From Antedon mediterranea (lineage: Eukaryota > Echinodermata > Crinoidea > Comatulida > Antedonidae): a DNA stretch of 64,000 nucleotides. The DNA lies in assembly GCF_964355755.1 (NCBI RefSeq), contig NC_092676.1, positions 2,501 to 66,500 on the forward strand, in the 5' to 3' direction. Each line of letters opens with the position of its first letter. Position 1 is the stretch's first letter. The position numbers were made by a program, and so were the translations under genes. This document shows, one piece after another, positions 43,850 to 56,700 of the stretch. The notes beneath the pieces were generated by a model. That model was not told the DNA's origin. It saw only the letters and a list, made by a program, of their open reading frames with translations, and ran no database searches.

Positions 43850-45130
43850 CACTTAACAATATACAACAAATAACATTAATGTACGATGTAGTTTAACACT
43901 GTTCTCAACTATAGTCATTTTGGTATACTTGAGCACATTGATAAAGAATAGGATAAACTTAACAATATACGACAAATAACAGTAATGTACGATCCCGTTT
44001 AACACTGTTCTCAACTATAGTCATTTTGGTATACTTGAGCACAGTGATAAAGAATAGGATAAACTTAACAATATACAACAACAATGTACAATCCCGTTTA
44101 ACACTGTTCTCAACTATAGTCATTTTGGTATACTTGAGCACAGTGATAAAGAATAGGATAAACTTAACAATATACAACAACAATGTACGATCCCGTTTAA
44201 CACTGTTCTCAACTATAGTCATTTTGGTATACTTGAGCACATTGATAAAGAATAGGATAAACTTAACAATATACAACAAAAAACATTAATGTACGATCCA
44301 GTTTAACACTGTCCTCGACTATAGTCATTTTGGTATACTTGAGAACAGTTATAAAGAATAGGATAAACTTAACAATATACAACAAAAAACATTAATGTAC
44401 GATCCAGTTTAACACTGTCCTCGACTATAGTCATTTTGGTATACTTGAGCACAGTGATAAAGAATAGGATAAACTTAACAATATACAACAAAAAACATTA
44501 ATGTACGATCCAGTTTAACACTGTTCTCAACTATAGTCATTTTGGTATACTTGAGCACAGTGATAAAGAATAGGATAAACTTAAAAATATACAACAAAAA
44601 ACATTAATGTACGATCCAGTTTAACACTGTTCTTAACTATAGTCATTTTGGTATACTTGAGAACAGTGATAAAAAATAGGATAAACTTAACAATGTACAA
44701 CAAAAAACGTACATTAATGTACGATCCCGTTTAACACTGTTCTCAACTATAGCCATTTTGGTATACTTGAGCACAGTGATAAAGAATAGGATAAACTTAA
44801 TAATATACAACAAATAACATTAATGTACGATCCAGTTTACCACTGTTCTCAACTATATAGTCATTTTGGTATACAACAAAAAACATTAATGTACGATCCA
44901 GTTTAACACTGTTCTCAACTATAGTCATTTTGGTATACTTGAGCACAGTGATAAAGAATAGGATAAACTTAACAATATACAACAAAAAACATTAATGTAC
45001 GATCCCGTTTACCACTGTTCTCAACAATAGTCATTTTGGTATACTTGAACACAATATACAACAAATAACATTAATGTACACGATTCTGTTTAACACTGTT
45101 CTCAACTATAGTCATTTTCATATACTTGAG
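43850..45130 (+). repeat. about 100-bp satellite, 12 copies (left arm)
   Basis: The unit contains CACTGTTCTCAACTATAGTC, ATTTTGGTATACTTGAGCAC, AGTGATAAAGAATAGGATAA and ACATTAATGTACGATCC. The period varies from 99 to 106 bp. Short open frames here are artefacts. Confidence 0.92.
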
Positions 45131-45149
45131 CACAGTGATAATATGAAAA

Positions 45150-46470
45150 ACATAATAACACTATAATATTGTAGATGAATGACGCGGACACGTACATATG
45201 TTCATAAGTAATTGATATAAATTGACTTTTAAAAGTGGAATTAACACATCAAATGATTGTAGATAAATATGACGTGAATTGCACGTACATTATGTTGATG
45301 AGTAGTATATTTATATAAATCGACTTTGAAAAGTGAAATAACACTAATATTGGTAGATGAATATGACGTGGACACGTACATAATTATATTGATTAGTATA
45401 TTGATATAAATCGACTTTTAAAAGTCAAATTAACACTAATATTTGTAGATGAATATGACTTGGACACGATTTACATTATGTTGATGAGTATATTGATATA
45501 AATCGACTTTTAAAAGTGAAATAACACTAATATTTGTAGATGAATATGACGTGGACACGTACGGTACATAATGTTGATGAATATATTGATATAAATCGAC
45601 TTTTAAAAGTGAAATAACACTATTAGTTGTACACTATTGATCATATATGAATATGACGTGAATTGCACGTACATATGTTGATGAGTAGGCCTATATTGAT
45701 ATAATTGACTTCGAAAAGTGAAATAACACTGATTTGTAAATGAATATGACGTGGACAAGTACATTTATTGATGAGTATATTGATAAATCGACTTTTAAAA
45801 GTGAAATAACACTAATATTTATAGATGAATATGACGTGGACACGTACATGTTGATGAGTATATTGATATAAATCGACTTTTAAAAGTGGAATTAATACTC
45901 TTGATTGTAGACGTGAATTGCACGTACATATGTTGATGAGTGTATTGATATAAATCGACTAAACGTTAAATAACACTATCTTGTACAAGTACCCTCACTT
46001 GCACTGATGAAGGGCTAGTGTTGCCCGAAAACTCTGCTAACTTTTCTGGCTGTTTTACTTTATCGTTTTGATTTAGCTTTTCGCTTCTTTTTTTTGTATC
46101 TCCATTGAGACCACAGCATTGTTATTATTTCAGTATTTTGCCTTTGGATTTACTAATATTAAAAGTGAAATAACACTAATGACTGTAGATGATATGACAT
46201 TTATGTTGATGTATATATTTTTGTATATATAATATGGACACCTACATACGTTGATAGGTATTGATATAAATAGATTTTTAAAAGTACGGTAATAGACACT
46301 TTATTTGTAGATGAATACGACATGGACAAGTTGCAATAAATGCTATCGTTATATCGTATGTTGATGAGTATTGATATAAATCGACTTTTTTAAAGTGGAA
46401 TAACACTAAAATGTATAGATGGATATGGCCTCAACAAGTATTGTATTAAGCGGTACTGTATATTGATAGA
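45150..46470 (+). repeat. about 85-bp degenerate satellite (loop)
   Basis: The unit contains GTAGATGAATATGACGTGGA, CACGTACAT, TTGATGAGTATATTGATATA and AATCGACTTTTAAAAGTG. It is interrupted at 46003-46155 by a copy of the dispersed repeat with the hammerhead-like core. Confidence 0.85.
46003..46155 (+). repeat. dispersed repeat with hammerhead-like core, copy 3
   Basis: CACTTGCACTGATGAAGGGC, then GTTGCCCGAAAACTCTGC, then the family body. Inserted within the 85-bp satellite, so younger than that array. Confidence 0.65.
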
Positions 46471-46885
46471 CTTCATACCTGTAATGTCAATGAAATCTGG
46501 CAACAAGAATTGCGTTTGATCCTCCTAATAGTATTCTAATAATCTTGGTTTGTAAAGGAGGCATGAAAAATCTAAACGCATAGCCAGGGGAGGGGTTGGA
46601 GTTTCGAACAAACTCCCCTGTGCCCGTCCTACGGTTTTTGTGAACTTTTTAGTAGCGTGCAAACGCGACTCTACAGCTCACTATGTCTGTCGGTCGGTCG
46701 GTCGGTAAACAGCAACTCAAATTTGAGCACGCGACTGCAGCCATGTATAGGCCTATAGCCTGTTTATACTAGAAATCAGCAGTGAAAGTATATGTAAATA
46801 ATATGTGTTAATATAGAATTAGTTTTTTTAATTTAATAAATACTATTTAAAGTTGATCTTATTCTTTATCTGTGATTAATTATAC

Positions 46886-47372
46886 TCAAATGACTATAGT
46901 TTAAAACAGTATTAAACGGGATCATACATTAATGTTATTTGTTGTATATTATTAAGTTTATCCTATTCTTTATCACTGTGCTCAAGTATACCAAAATGAC
47001 TATAGTTGAGAACAGTGTTAAACTGGATCGTACATTAATGCTATTTGTTGTATATTATTATTAAGTTTATCCTATTCTTTATCACTGTGCTCAAGTATAC
47101 CAAAATGACTATAGTTGAGAACAGTTTTAAACGGGATCGTACATTAATTTTATTTGTTGTATATTGTTAAGTTTATCCTATTCTTTATCACTGTGCTCAA
47201 GTATACCAAAATGACTATAGTTGAGAACAGTGTTAAACTACATCGTACATTAATGTTATTTGTTGTATATTGTTAAGTTTATCCTATTCTTTATCACTGT
47301 GCTCAAGTATACTAAAATGACTATAGTTGAGAACAGTGGTAAACTGGATCGTACATTAATTTTATCCTTTGC
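46886..47372 (-). repeat. about 100-bp satellite, inverted arm, 4-5 copies
   Basis: Same unit as 43850-45130 in reverse orientation (CTATAGTTGAGAACAGTG, TTTATCCTATTCTTTATCAC). Confidence 0.92.
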
Positions 47373-47760
47373 TTTACTGTGCTTTGATTTGATAAGCAAG
47401 TTTGGTTGCCCCGCCCCCATATGCTGCCTACTAAATTAGGATTCCCTAGCTTTTCTATAAAAATTGAAGTACCCAGAATGCACGTTATACGGAAGTCATA
47501 GTCTTGTAAAATACAGACACAATAGTTTTTATCGTATTGTTTTCATTTAAATATCACTAAGATTGTCTTAAACTACAAACAACTAAAATTAGTGAAGGTA
47601 TGCAAGTGTTTCTAAATGTTTACTACTGGTAGTATTAATACAATTTGGATTATATCATTTTCCAGAAAGGTAGAAAAAACATAAAATAGTTGAGAATTCT
47701 CAACTAGCCAGGATGGTATAGGAAATATAGCTCCTTTGGAGTACCACACCACCGCCGCGG

Positions 47761-48868
47761 CGCCCTCTATCTCTGGAAACCTGCTCTACTTGGCCAAAAC
47801 AGTATAAGGCTAATAAATAGAAAGAAACTTTCATTTATGATGGTTTTCTTTCACTGAAAACCAGCATCCATCCGCCACAGTGTATTTCAGAGAAATATTT
47901 TATTGTTTTTAAACACATTAAAATCGTAGTGGTTGATTTACTAAAGTCTCCAAATATGAACCCACCAGTGCAGACAATCCAAGTTACGTGCCTGGCCAGT
48001 GTCATGAGTTTCAATCTGAATGTGATTTAAAATAGACCACTAGACTAATGATTAGTTAAATATTTGTGGTTCAGAAATATAGATACATTATTGGCGGTGT
48101 CTTTGAATTCGATTATAGTGATTTGATATCAGTGAGTTGTATTACTGTATGATAAGTATTGTTATGATAACCTTTCATTCTTCTCGCAATTAATCATTTT
48201 AAATCAAATTTTATTTTGTTATATTGGCTTAAGAAGTCTCAATCAAACAATGTACAATAAATAATCTTTAAGTATTGGTTATCGATGATAAATTCATAAG
48301 TTTTCGACAGAATAGCCTGTAATCGACAATTATTCTTAAGTTAATGAATTGCTATCTAATCCAGAGAATTATTATAAAATATTTTGATTGTAAATCAAAT
48401 AGATAACTAGAATGGTATTTTTTATAACAAACCTTTAACAATTTTTAATAACTATGATGAGCTAAACTTAAAGATGATTGATATGATACTCCTTATTTTC
48501 AGTTGAATGCGTTTAATATTATTATGTAAATAATGGTGATCAGGGTCGGATTTAAGAGGGTAATATATGGTAAATAATAAAAAAAAATTAAATTAAGCCA
48601 GTATTCCTATACGTCGGCGGAGAGGGGGGGGGGAGTTATGGGGTTGGGTGTGTCTGTGTCTCAAATACTGTGATACTATACTATATTCATATAGTGTATC
48701 ATATTCATACCCCCCTCCCCCTCCCCCTCCCCCTCCCCCCATTTCTAAATATACCGCCCTGGTGATTATAGTCCAATGCGTCAATTCGTTGCACCCCACC
48801 TCCTCCTCTATTTCTAAATATATCCGCTTTGGTGGTTATAGTCAATTCGTTGCGCCGCAGACCCCCCC

Positions 48869-48904
<36 letters not shown>

Positions 48905-49740
48905 CGCCACCACACCATTTCTAAACATATCCGCTTTGGTGATTTTAGTCAACTGCGTCCATTCGTCGTTGAACTTTGTCCTCTATCATAACCAAACTAC
49001 AATACAACTACACAGCCACATGTTAACCAGCATTTGCCCAAATTGGATGGAACGTGAAATGCAGATAACCGGTAATTATTACTATTTAATACAAACTAAT
49101 TGTTTTAAGGTTTGCATGCAAAATACAAACACTATTATAGTAACGTCAGCAGGTATGTAGTAGCCTACATCATGTTGTCGTTTTTAGAAACATGGTGCAC
49201 AAAAAATCTGAATTAATTAAATTATTTTTTTGTAATTAATTTGTGAATAAGTACAATCGTATTTTAGTTGCTAACCAAGCTATTTGGTTGGCTATGTTTT
49301 CACATATTGTATTAGGCCTAATTTAGATTATTATTTTTCAATAATTGAATAATTCTTCAGGTACAAGGGTTTAAGTAATGTTATAATGATTTTAATGTAT
49401 TACATTTATCCACTCAACGTACAATTCTTCAGGTACAAGGGTTTAAGTAATGTTATAGTGATTTTAATGTATTACATTTATCCACTCAACGTACAATAGA
49501 TAATAGTAAGTGTGAGTGGATGGATGCCATCATAAATTCGAAGAATGTTAAGTTATGCCTCACAGTTAAAAAATAATATTGATAAATTATAAATATTAAG
49601 TTGTTAAATATAAGTTGAATATAATAAATAAACATGATGTTAGGGCAGGAAGATGTAAAATAACTTACTAACTATTATATTAATTTTATTTTACATCAAT
49701 ATAATACAAGAGGTAGCAGTCTGAATTTTTGAGTACCTAC
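47761..49740. other. non-coding; C-rich and CT tracts
   Basis: 48711-48740 is a run of CCCCCT units, 48861-48879 a C homopolymer, and 48880-48905 a (CT)n run. A 92-bp direct duplication (AATTCTTCAGGTACAAGGGT) sits at 49350-49495. A 170-codon plus frame over the C-rich part has no motif. Confidence 0.6.
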
Positions 49741-50150
49741 TTTTAAATCAGTTGCTCATAATACGTTTATCTTTGCAGCAATTAAGAATTGGAATGCCCT
49801 GCCTAAAATAATAAAACAAAGCAATTCTATTGAACATTTTAAAAATAAAAGTTAAGGAATATCTTAGAATTAGAGCCCGTGAAAGTGAATCAACGGTAAA
49901 GTATGATTTTATATATAATGCCAATTATAAGTATGTTATATGTATTGTAATATATATATATTTTTTTGTTATTGTCTTTTTAAATTTGTTATTGAGGACC
50001 CCATTGGAAATAAGTCTCACATTGAGACTTCCATGGGCTATCCTGCATCTCTGTTTTTGTATTTTCAACATTTTTGAATTGTATATATCTCTGTTTCATA
50101 AACTGTGTATGTCTTTTTAATGAGATGCTAATAAATCAAAATCAAAATTT
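49740..50150 (+). mobile_element. LINE 3' end (CR1/L2-like) remnant
   Basis: FIFAAIKNWNALPKIIKQSN then SIEHFKNK followed by a stop is the last segment of a LINE RT protein. The 3' UTR GAGGACCCCATTGGAAATAA...CCATGGGCTATCCTGCA and the short-repeat end AATCAAAATCAAAA are typical of this clade. No 5' part is present. Confidence 0.75.
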
Positions 50151-50180
50151 GCGGCGCTCACTAATGTATGTTATATAATA

Positions 50181-50685
50181 GATAATTATCAGGGCCTATT
50201 TATAAACCTCTACCAGGTGACCAGTTGTGTAATATATATAATTATCAGGGCCTATTTATAAACCTCTACCAGGTGACCAGTTGTGTAATATATATAATTA
50301 TCAGGGCCTATTTATAAACCTCTACCAGGTGACCAGTTGTGTAATATATATAATTATCAGGGCCTATTTATAAACCTCTACCAGGTGACCAGTTGTGTAA
50401 TATATATAATTATCAGGGCCTATTTATAAACCTCTACCAGGTGACCAGTTGTGTAATATATACAATTATCAGGGCCTATTTATAAACCTCTACCAGGTGA
50501 CCAGTTGTGTAATATATATAATTATCAGGGCTATTTATAAACCTCTACCAGGTGACCAGTTGTGTAATATATATAATTATCAGGGCCTATTTATAAACCT
50601 CTACCAGGTGACCAGTTGTGTAATATATATAATTATCAGGGCCTATTTATAAACCTCTACCAGGTGACCAGTTGTGTAGTATATT
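50181..50685 (+). repeat. 56-bp minisatellite with E-box, 9 copies, at the RFX6 5' end
   Basis: Unit: TATAATTATCAGGGCCTATT, TATAAACCTCTACCAGGTGA, CCAGTTGTGTAATATA. Each copy carries a CAGGTG E-box and a TATATAA-like stretch. The last copy ends 60 bp before the RFX6 start codon. Open frames across it are artefacts. Confidence 0.9.
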
Positions 50686-50744
50686 TGCTCGAGAAAAACT
50701 GAGCTCCACCTGGTATTGACATTGAGTTAATTCACACTGAAAAT

Positions 50745-53700
50745 ATGAAAAGAACATCATCTGTGAGTAAAGCTATCAGCACCAAAGAAACAAGTGAAGC
50801 AATCATCGGAAACAAAACGACGTTCGATAATAATCGTAAGTTGTATTGAAATATATATTTATATATATACACCGGGGTAAACCCCTACTCGTCTCGAAAG
50901 ATGTACTAGGTTCTTTAAAGTGCACATGAGCTAGATGTGTACACTGTCTTAACCGCTCGGCCACTCACTCACGCCACTCACTCACTCACTCACGCCACTC
51001 ACTGATCATGTATAAGTATTAATCTTAGGCCTATAATAAGTTGGTATTTAACTTCGATTCTATTTTTTTTAATATATATTTGTTTTTCTATTTTCATTCA
51101 TTGCATGTTTTATTTAAGGAAATAAAGTTAGCAAAACTTTTGAAGAATTAAAAGAACATGGAGGGGATACTCGTGTTTTTAAACGAGCCGCTAAGAAAAC
51201 GGTTGCGCAGATAATAAAGGATAAGAAAAAACAACAAACATTAACTATCCAATGGTCAGTTTTTAACTTACTATACGAGTAACACTAATACCTATACCTG
51301 AAAAACATTTAAAAACATCACATTATATTCATTTAATGTCAATAATTAATGCAGGTTAGACGAAAATTACTGTGTATGCGAAGGAGTGTGTTTACCACGC
51401 TGTATTCTATATTCACATTATCTGGATTTCTGTGAAAAGGAACATTTAGAGCCAGCATGTGCTGCTACATTTGGAAAGGTAATATAAATATACATGAATT
51501 AAATAGTAAAACATTTAGAGCCAGCATGTGCTGCTACATTTGGAAAGGTAATATAAATATACATGAATTAAATGGTAAAACATTTAGAGCCAGCATGTGC
51601 TGCTACATTTGGAAAGGTAATATAAATATACATGAATTAAATAGTAAAACATTTAGAGCCAAACATTTAGAGCCAGCATGTGCTGCTACATTTGGAAAGG
51701 TAATATAAATATACATGAATTAAATGGTAAAACATTTAGAGCCAGCATGTGCTGCTACACTTGGAAAGGTAATATAAATATACATGAATTAAATGGTAAA
51801 ACATTTAGAGCCAGCATGTGCTGCTACATTTGGAAAGGTAATATAAATATACATGAATTAAATGGTAAAACATTTAGAGCCAGCATGTGCTGCTACATTT
51901 GGAAAGGTAATATAAATATACATGAATTAAATGGTAAAACATTTAGAACCAGCATGTGCTGCTTCATTTGGAAAGGTAATATAAATATACATGAATTAAA
52001 TGGTAAAACATTTAGAGCCAGCATGTGCTGCTATATTTGGAAAGGTAATATAAATATACATGAATTGAATAGTAAAACATTTAGAGCCAGCATGTGCTGC
52101 TACATTTGGAAAGGTACTATAAATATACATGAATTAAATAGTAAAACATTTAGAGCCAGCATGTGCTGCTACATTTGGAAAGGTAATATAAATATACATG
52201 AATTAAATAGTAAAACATTTAGAGCCAGCATGTGCTGCTACATTTGGAAAGGTAATATAAATAGGCCTATACATGAATTCACATTTAGAGCCAGCATGTG
52301 CTGCTACATTTGGTAAGGTAATATAAATATACATGAATTAAATGGTAAAATGGTAAAGAAATCAGCAGAGTAAATACAATTCCACTTGGAACATAATGTT
52401 TTCTGTGTTTTTAACCATAACTTGATTGTTTACTGAAAGACGTAGTTATGTATAGAAATATATTGTATTATGGTTTCAGACAATACGGCAAAAGTTTCCT
52501 CACCTTACAACTCGACGTCTCGGAACAAGAGGACATTCAAAGTGAGTCCATTGATCCACATTTAGTATATTTATTGATAATAAACATTATAAACAGTTTT
52601 TACATTTTGGTAATAATTATTATTAGTAAAAAGTTAAATCTTGCGTTCAATTATTTAGGTATCATTACTATGGAATTGGAATTAAAGAAACAAGTGCCTA
52701 TTACCACTCGGTGTATTCTGGGAAGGGACTGACAAGGTACTATTCAAAATAATTTAATTTATTTTATGTTCAGTTCGCAATAGTAATATTAAATGTTTAC
52801 TGTATCATTGAGATGCTTATAGCTACACGACACATTTCTAGTAATGAGACTTTAGATTGGATTTTTTTATGACAAATTACTCTTGTTGTATAAATACCGA
52901 CCAATATGAAAGGTTGAAAACACGAATACACTCAAGAAGCGAGGACTAGTAATCAATTTGGATCGCTGTTGAACCAAATGATTGTTAAGTCAATATTTGT
53001 TTGATGATAACAAGCAACTAATCTGCTGTTTTAAAGTACAAAACACATGCAAAGAAGCGTTTGTTAAGAGTGTATACATCTAAAGCTGTTTGATTTAATC
53101 TTTTATGACATGGTTGGGTTGAAAGTCCTTTCGTTAGGCATGTTACTACATTTTTAAATCATAATTTCTATTGGTTACTTTATAAGTATATGCACACACC
53201 CGATTATCACATTCTATTTATAATCAGATTTTTAGGTAAATAGTTATCTCATAATTTAAATTGTTTGTGGAATTTTTGAATTAAACGTTAACTATAATTT
53301 TAGAATCGTTATAAGTACCTTTAGCCGTTGCTGTGTGTGTGTTAATCTTGTTATTTGTATTGTTTGTTGTTGAAAATGTATTATAATTTAGACTAACTAG
53401 CTGGTTCATTCATCATTGATGTTCGGAAACATGCAAAGCCATGTGTATTAGACAGGCCCTACTTAAAGTGCTCATTTAATGATCATGATTCAAGATTCAA
53501 TTTTATTTTAAATTAAAATGGAAATAATATGATGATTTAGTGTGTATTATTGTGTTTTATCAACAGATTTTCTGGCGCCCGATTGAAAAGCGAGGTAGGA
53601 AAAAATACTAATTGATTAAATCATATTAAAATCTTTTCAATGTACCATAATGATGGTATAACATATAATTAAGTAAAACTTAATTATTTCAATTAAGTAT

Positions 53701-56700
53701 TAAGAGAGAATGCAATAAAGTAAAATGTGCGTCCACCGTAAATCTTAGTGTGGAAACAGATTTGTTAAAGGAGCGATCGAACATAGAAGGAACATATCGC
53801 GGAACAAGTTGGGTAATATAAGATGAACGGACAAAATAAGCTTTAATTGCTAAAACAAGGATATTGAAGAAATTATGTTGTTAAATAGTGTAGTTAAATA
53901 ACATTTTTTTGGTCTGGCAAACTCAGTGAGTTTTTTAGATCAGCAGTAAGGACAAAATGTATTGGTTTTTTTTCTTAGCACCCTCTGTTTCATTTTACTG
54001 TATCACTGAATTGAGAAATTCATAATATAGAAATAAGTCTGCGGAAAACATTTTATTTATATTTTATATGCGTTTTTAAGGGTGGATTCAGTAGAAAATA
54101 CTCGTTAGCATCAAAGACCGGAACTTTACTCCCAGATTTCCCCTCTGTTGACGATATGATTCTGGAAGCCGAGATAGAAAGAGACAAGGTATGTTTAGTA
54201 TAGAGGGCAGTATAGCAAATTGAGTGTCAATGAAGTAGTCACCTTATGAACAAATGTGTATTGCTTTTAAAAAAATCTAAGAAAACTAAATTATTACAAA
54301 ACTAAATTAGGATTTGTGAAATACTGAATGAATAAATTTAAATTTCTTGTTTATAAGCTTCAAACACTGTTAATGATGTATAAGACACACTGCCAATGTA
54401 TACTTGACACGATTATCAACAACAATATTGAAGAGGTAAGCAATATAATTCGTTTTATATTTCGTCAATTAAAACAGTGGCGAATTTAGTATCTAGTATC
54501 GTCTGCAAGCCAAATTGTGTTTCAATTCTACTCCTAATTGAATTTCGATCAACTTAAACATAATTCTGAATAATAATAATAACGTTATAACTTTAACTTC
54601 AATTTAGATTCCTATTTTCTTACTGCATTTTTGGCAAGGAATGCCAGATCATCTGTTACTGTATTTAGAGAAAGAGATAGTTTTGGATCTTGTAGCTATC
54701 TGTGACTCAATTCTATATAGGACAACTATTGAAATATTGATTCCTGCAACAATGCAAGAAATGTCAGAAGAGTGAGTTATATTATAATTTACCGAACAAC
54801 TTACGAATTAGAGGTGATACAGTGTAATCCTTTTCCACTAATTACTGACTTAAAATCCAGTCTTTTAGCTGACATACGAAGTTTTTCAAAGCAATGGGAA
54901 GATTGGATGAAAACATCACTTGAAAACTTACCAGATGCGTTGTATCAAGTGAAGATGCCTGTTGCAAGGCGATTCGTGCTGTCTCTCAAAAGACAGGCAT
55001 CATTTTTGCATTTAGCTCAGGTTCGTCATTCTGACTGAGTAAAAGAGAGAAATACATTTTGTTAAAAGCTTAATGAATATCATCATCATCATTTTGCTAT
55101 GAATAATGTGTCGTCGCTATTATTAGGCCTACAGTTATATTTTATAAAAATATGTATTTAATTAAATCAATTTCAACTTAATCTTCGGAATCTTTGGTCT
55201 ATAGAAACTAAAATTACATATAAATGAATTAAAAATAAAGAAGACTGTACTACTACTCATCTCGGGACTCCACCTGGTGGATTTGACTTATATAAGACTG
55301 TACTACTACTCATCTCAGGATAGCACTCCACCTGGTGGATTTGACTTATATAAGACTGTACTACTACTCATCTCAGGATAGCACTCCCCCTGGTGGATTT
55401 GACTTATATAAGACTGTACTACTACTCATCTCAGGATAGCACTCCACCTGGTGGATTTGACTTATATAAGACTGTACTACTACTCATCTCAGGACTCCAC
55501 CTGGTGGATTTGACTTATATAAGACTGTACTACTACTCATCTCAGGACTCCACCTGGTGGATTTGACTTATATAAGACGTGTTGTTCACTTGAATTGAGT
55601 CTACACATCAGGCCATATATTGATTGAATGATTATGATTTTTTTATATGACTTTTTGTTTGTAACACAGACCGCTCGTCCAGTACTTTTTGATCAAGGAA
55701 TCGTAGATCATATGATAAAAGACATGGCATTTATAGATACTAATTGTATTGATTCTCATGTGTTGATTGGTCAAACAAACGACGACTCTGATACTGAACT
55801 GAACACAGAATGTGAGTACATTGTCACTCTTGTTGTTTTACTGTCACAAAATGTGTTACTAATAGTTACCGGATATGTTGTTTATGATAATATGATGATT
55901 TTTCTTTCTATAGTTCTTCGAGAATTTAGTGAACTACTTAAAAAGCAGGCTACCGTAGAAGCATTTACAGATTGGCTAGATCAAGTAGTTGAAAATAAAG
56001 TTTTAAAGGTGACTATATTATCAGGCATGATGCACGGATAGGCCTAAGACATTTTAAAGTATTATGTGAATACGATTATTTATTTTAGAACAAAACTAAT
56101 GGACAGACGCTTAAAAAGCGGGCACAAGAATTCCTGCTGAAATGGTCATTTTTTGGAGCACGTGTTATGCACACTTTGACATTGAATAATGCAACAAGTT
56201 TTGGTAAGATTGATAATAACAGTGATTAGCCTAAATTGATCATTTGTTAATAATATGCGTTCATGGGAGAATAGCCGGCCAAAGGAGCGACAGTGTGTCA
56301 AATAATCTGTTTAATTTCTTGCAGCATCATTCCATTTGATTAGGATGTTACTAGATGAGTACATATTACTGGCTATCGAATCTCAGTTCAATGACGAAAA
56401 AGAAACTGAACTTCATAATCTTATTCTCAAATATAACAACTCTAGTAAGTATCACATGTTGGTGAGTTGCTCTCAGTATAAAGAATCAAAAATTAAATTT
56501 TTCTTAAACGTAACACAGTGGATCTCACATTCACGGTGGGTCCTTAGGAAAACATTTTATACTAATTTAATATAATATTCAATTACTATTCATACGGTAC
56601 CGTACTGTATAACTATAAATGGTGCTATTCATACGGTACCGTACTGTATAACTATAAATGGTGCTATTCATACGGTACCGTACTGTATAACTATAAATGG

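Larger units (their letters stand above)
43480..47760. mobile_element. candidate foldback-type element, about 4.2 kb
   Basis: Ends are inverted copies: GGCTAGTTGAGAATTCTCAA at 43532 and its reverse complement ending at 47709, with weaker inverted similarity outward (ACCCAAAGAG / CTCCTTTGGAG). Inside each end the same roughly 100-bp satellite is arrayed in opposite orientations (43850-45130 and 46886-47372). The loop holds a different array (45150-46470). Long inverted repeats made of tandem repeats are the hallmark of foldback elements, such as the TU family described in sea urchins. No transposase frame is seen. Confidence 0.55.

Noticed and set aside
48648-49160. 170-codon ORF with PPPPPP and SLSLSL
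   Set aside because: Translation of C-rich and CT microsatellites; no domain.
51457-52316. ORFs with repeated [15 protein letters not shown]
   Set aside because: Out-of-frame reading of the exon/intron array inside RFX6 intron 3.
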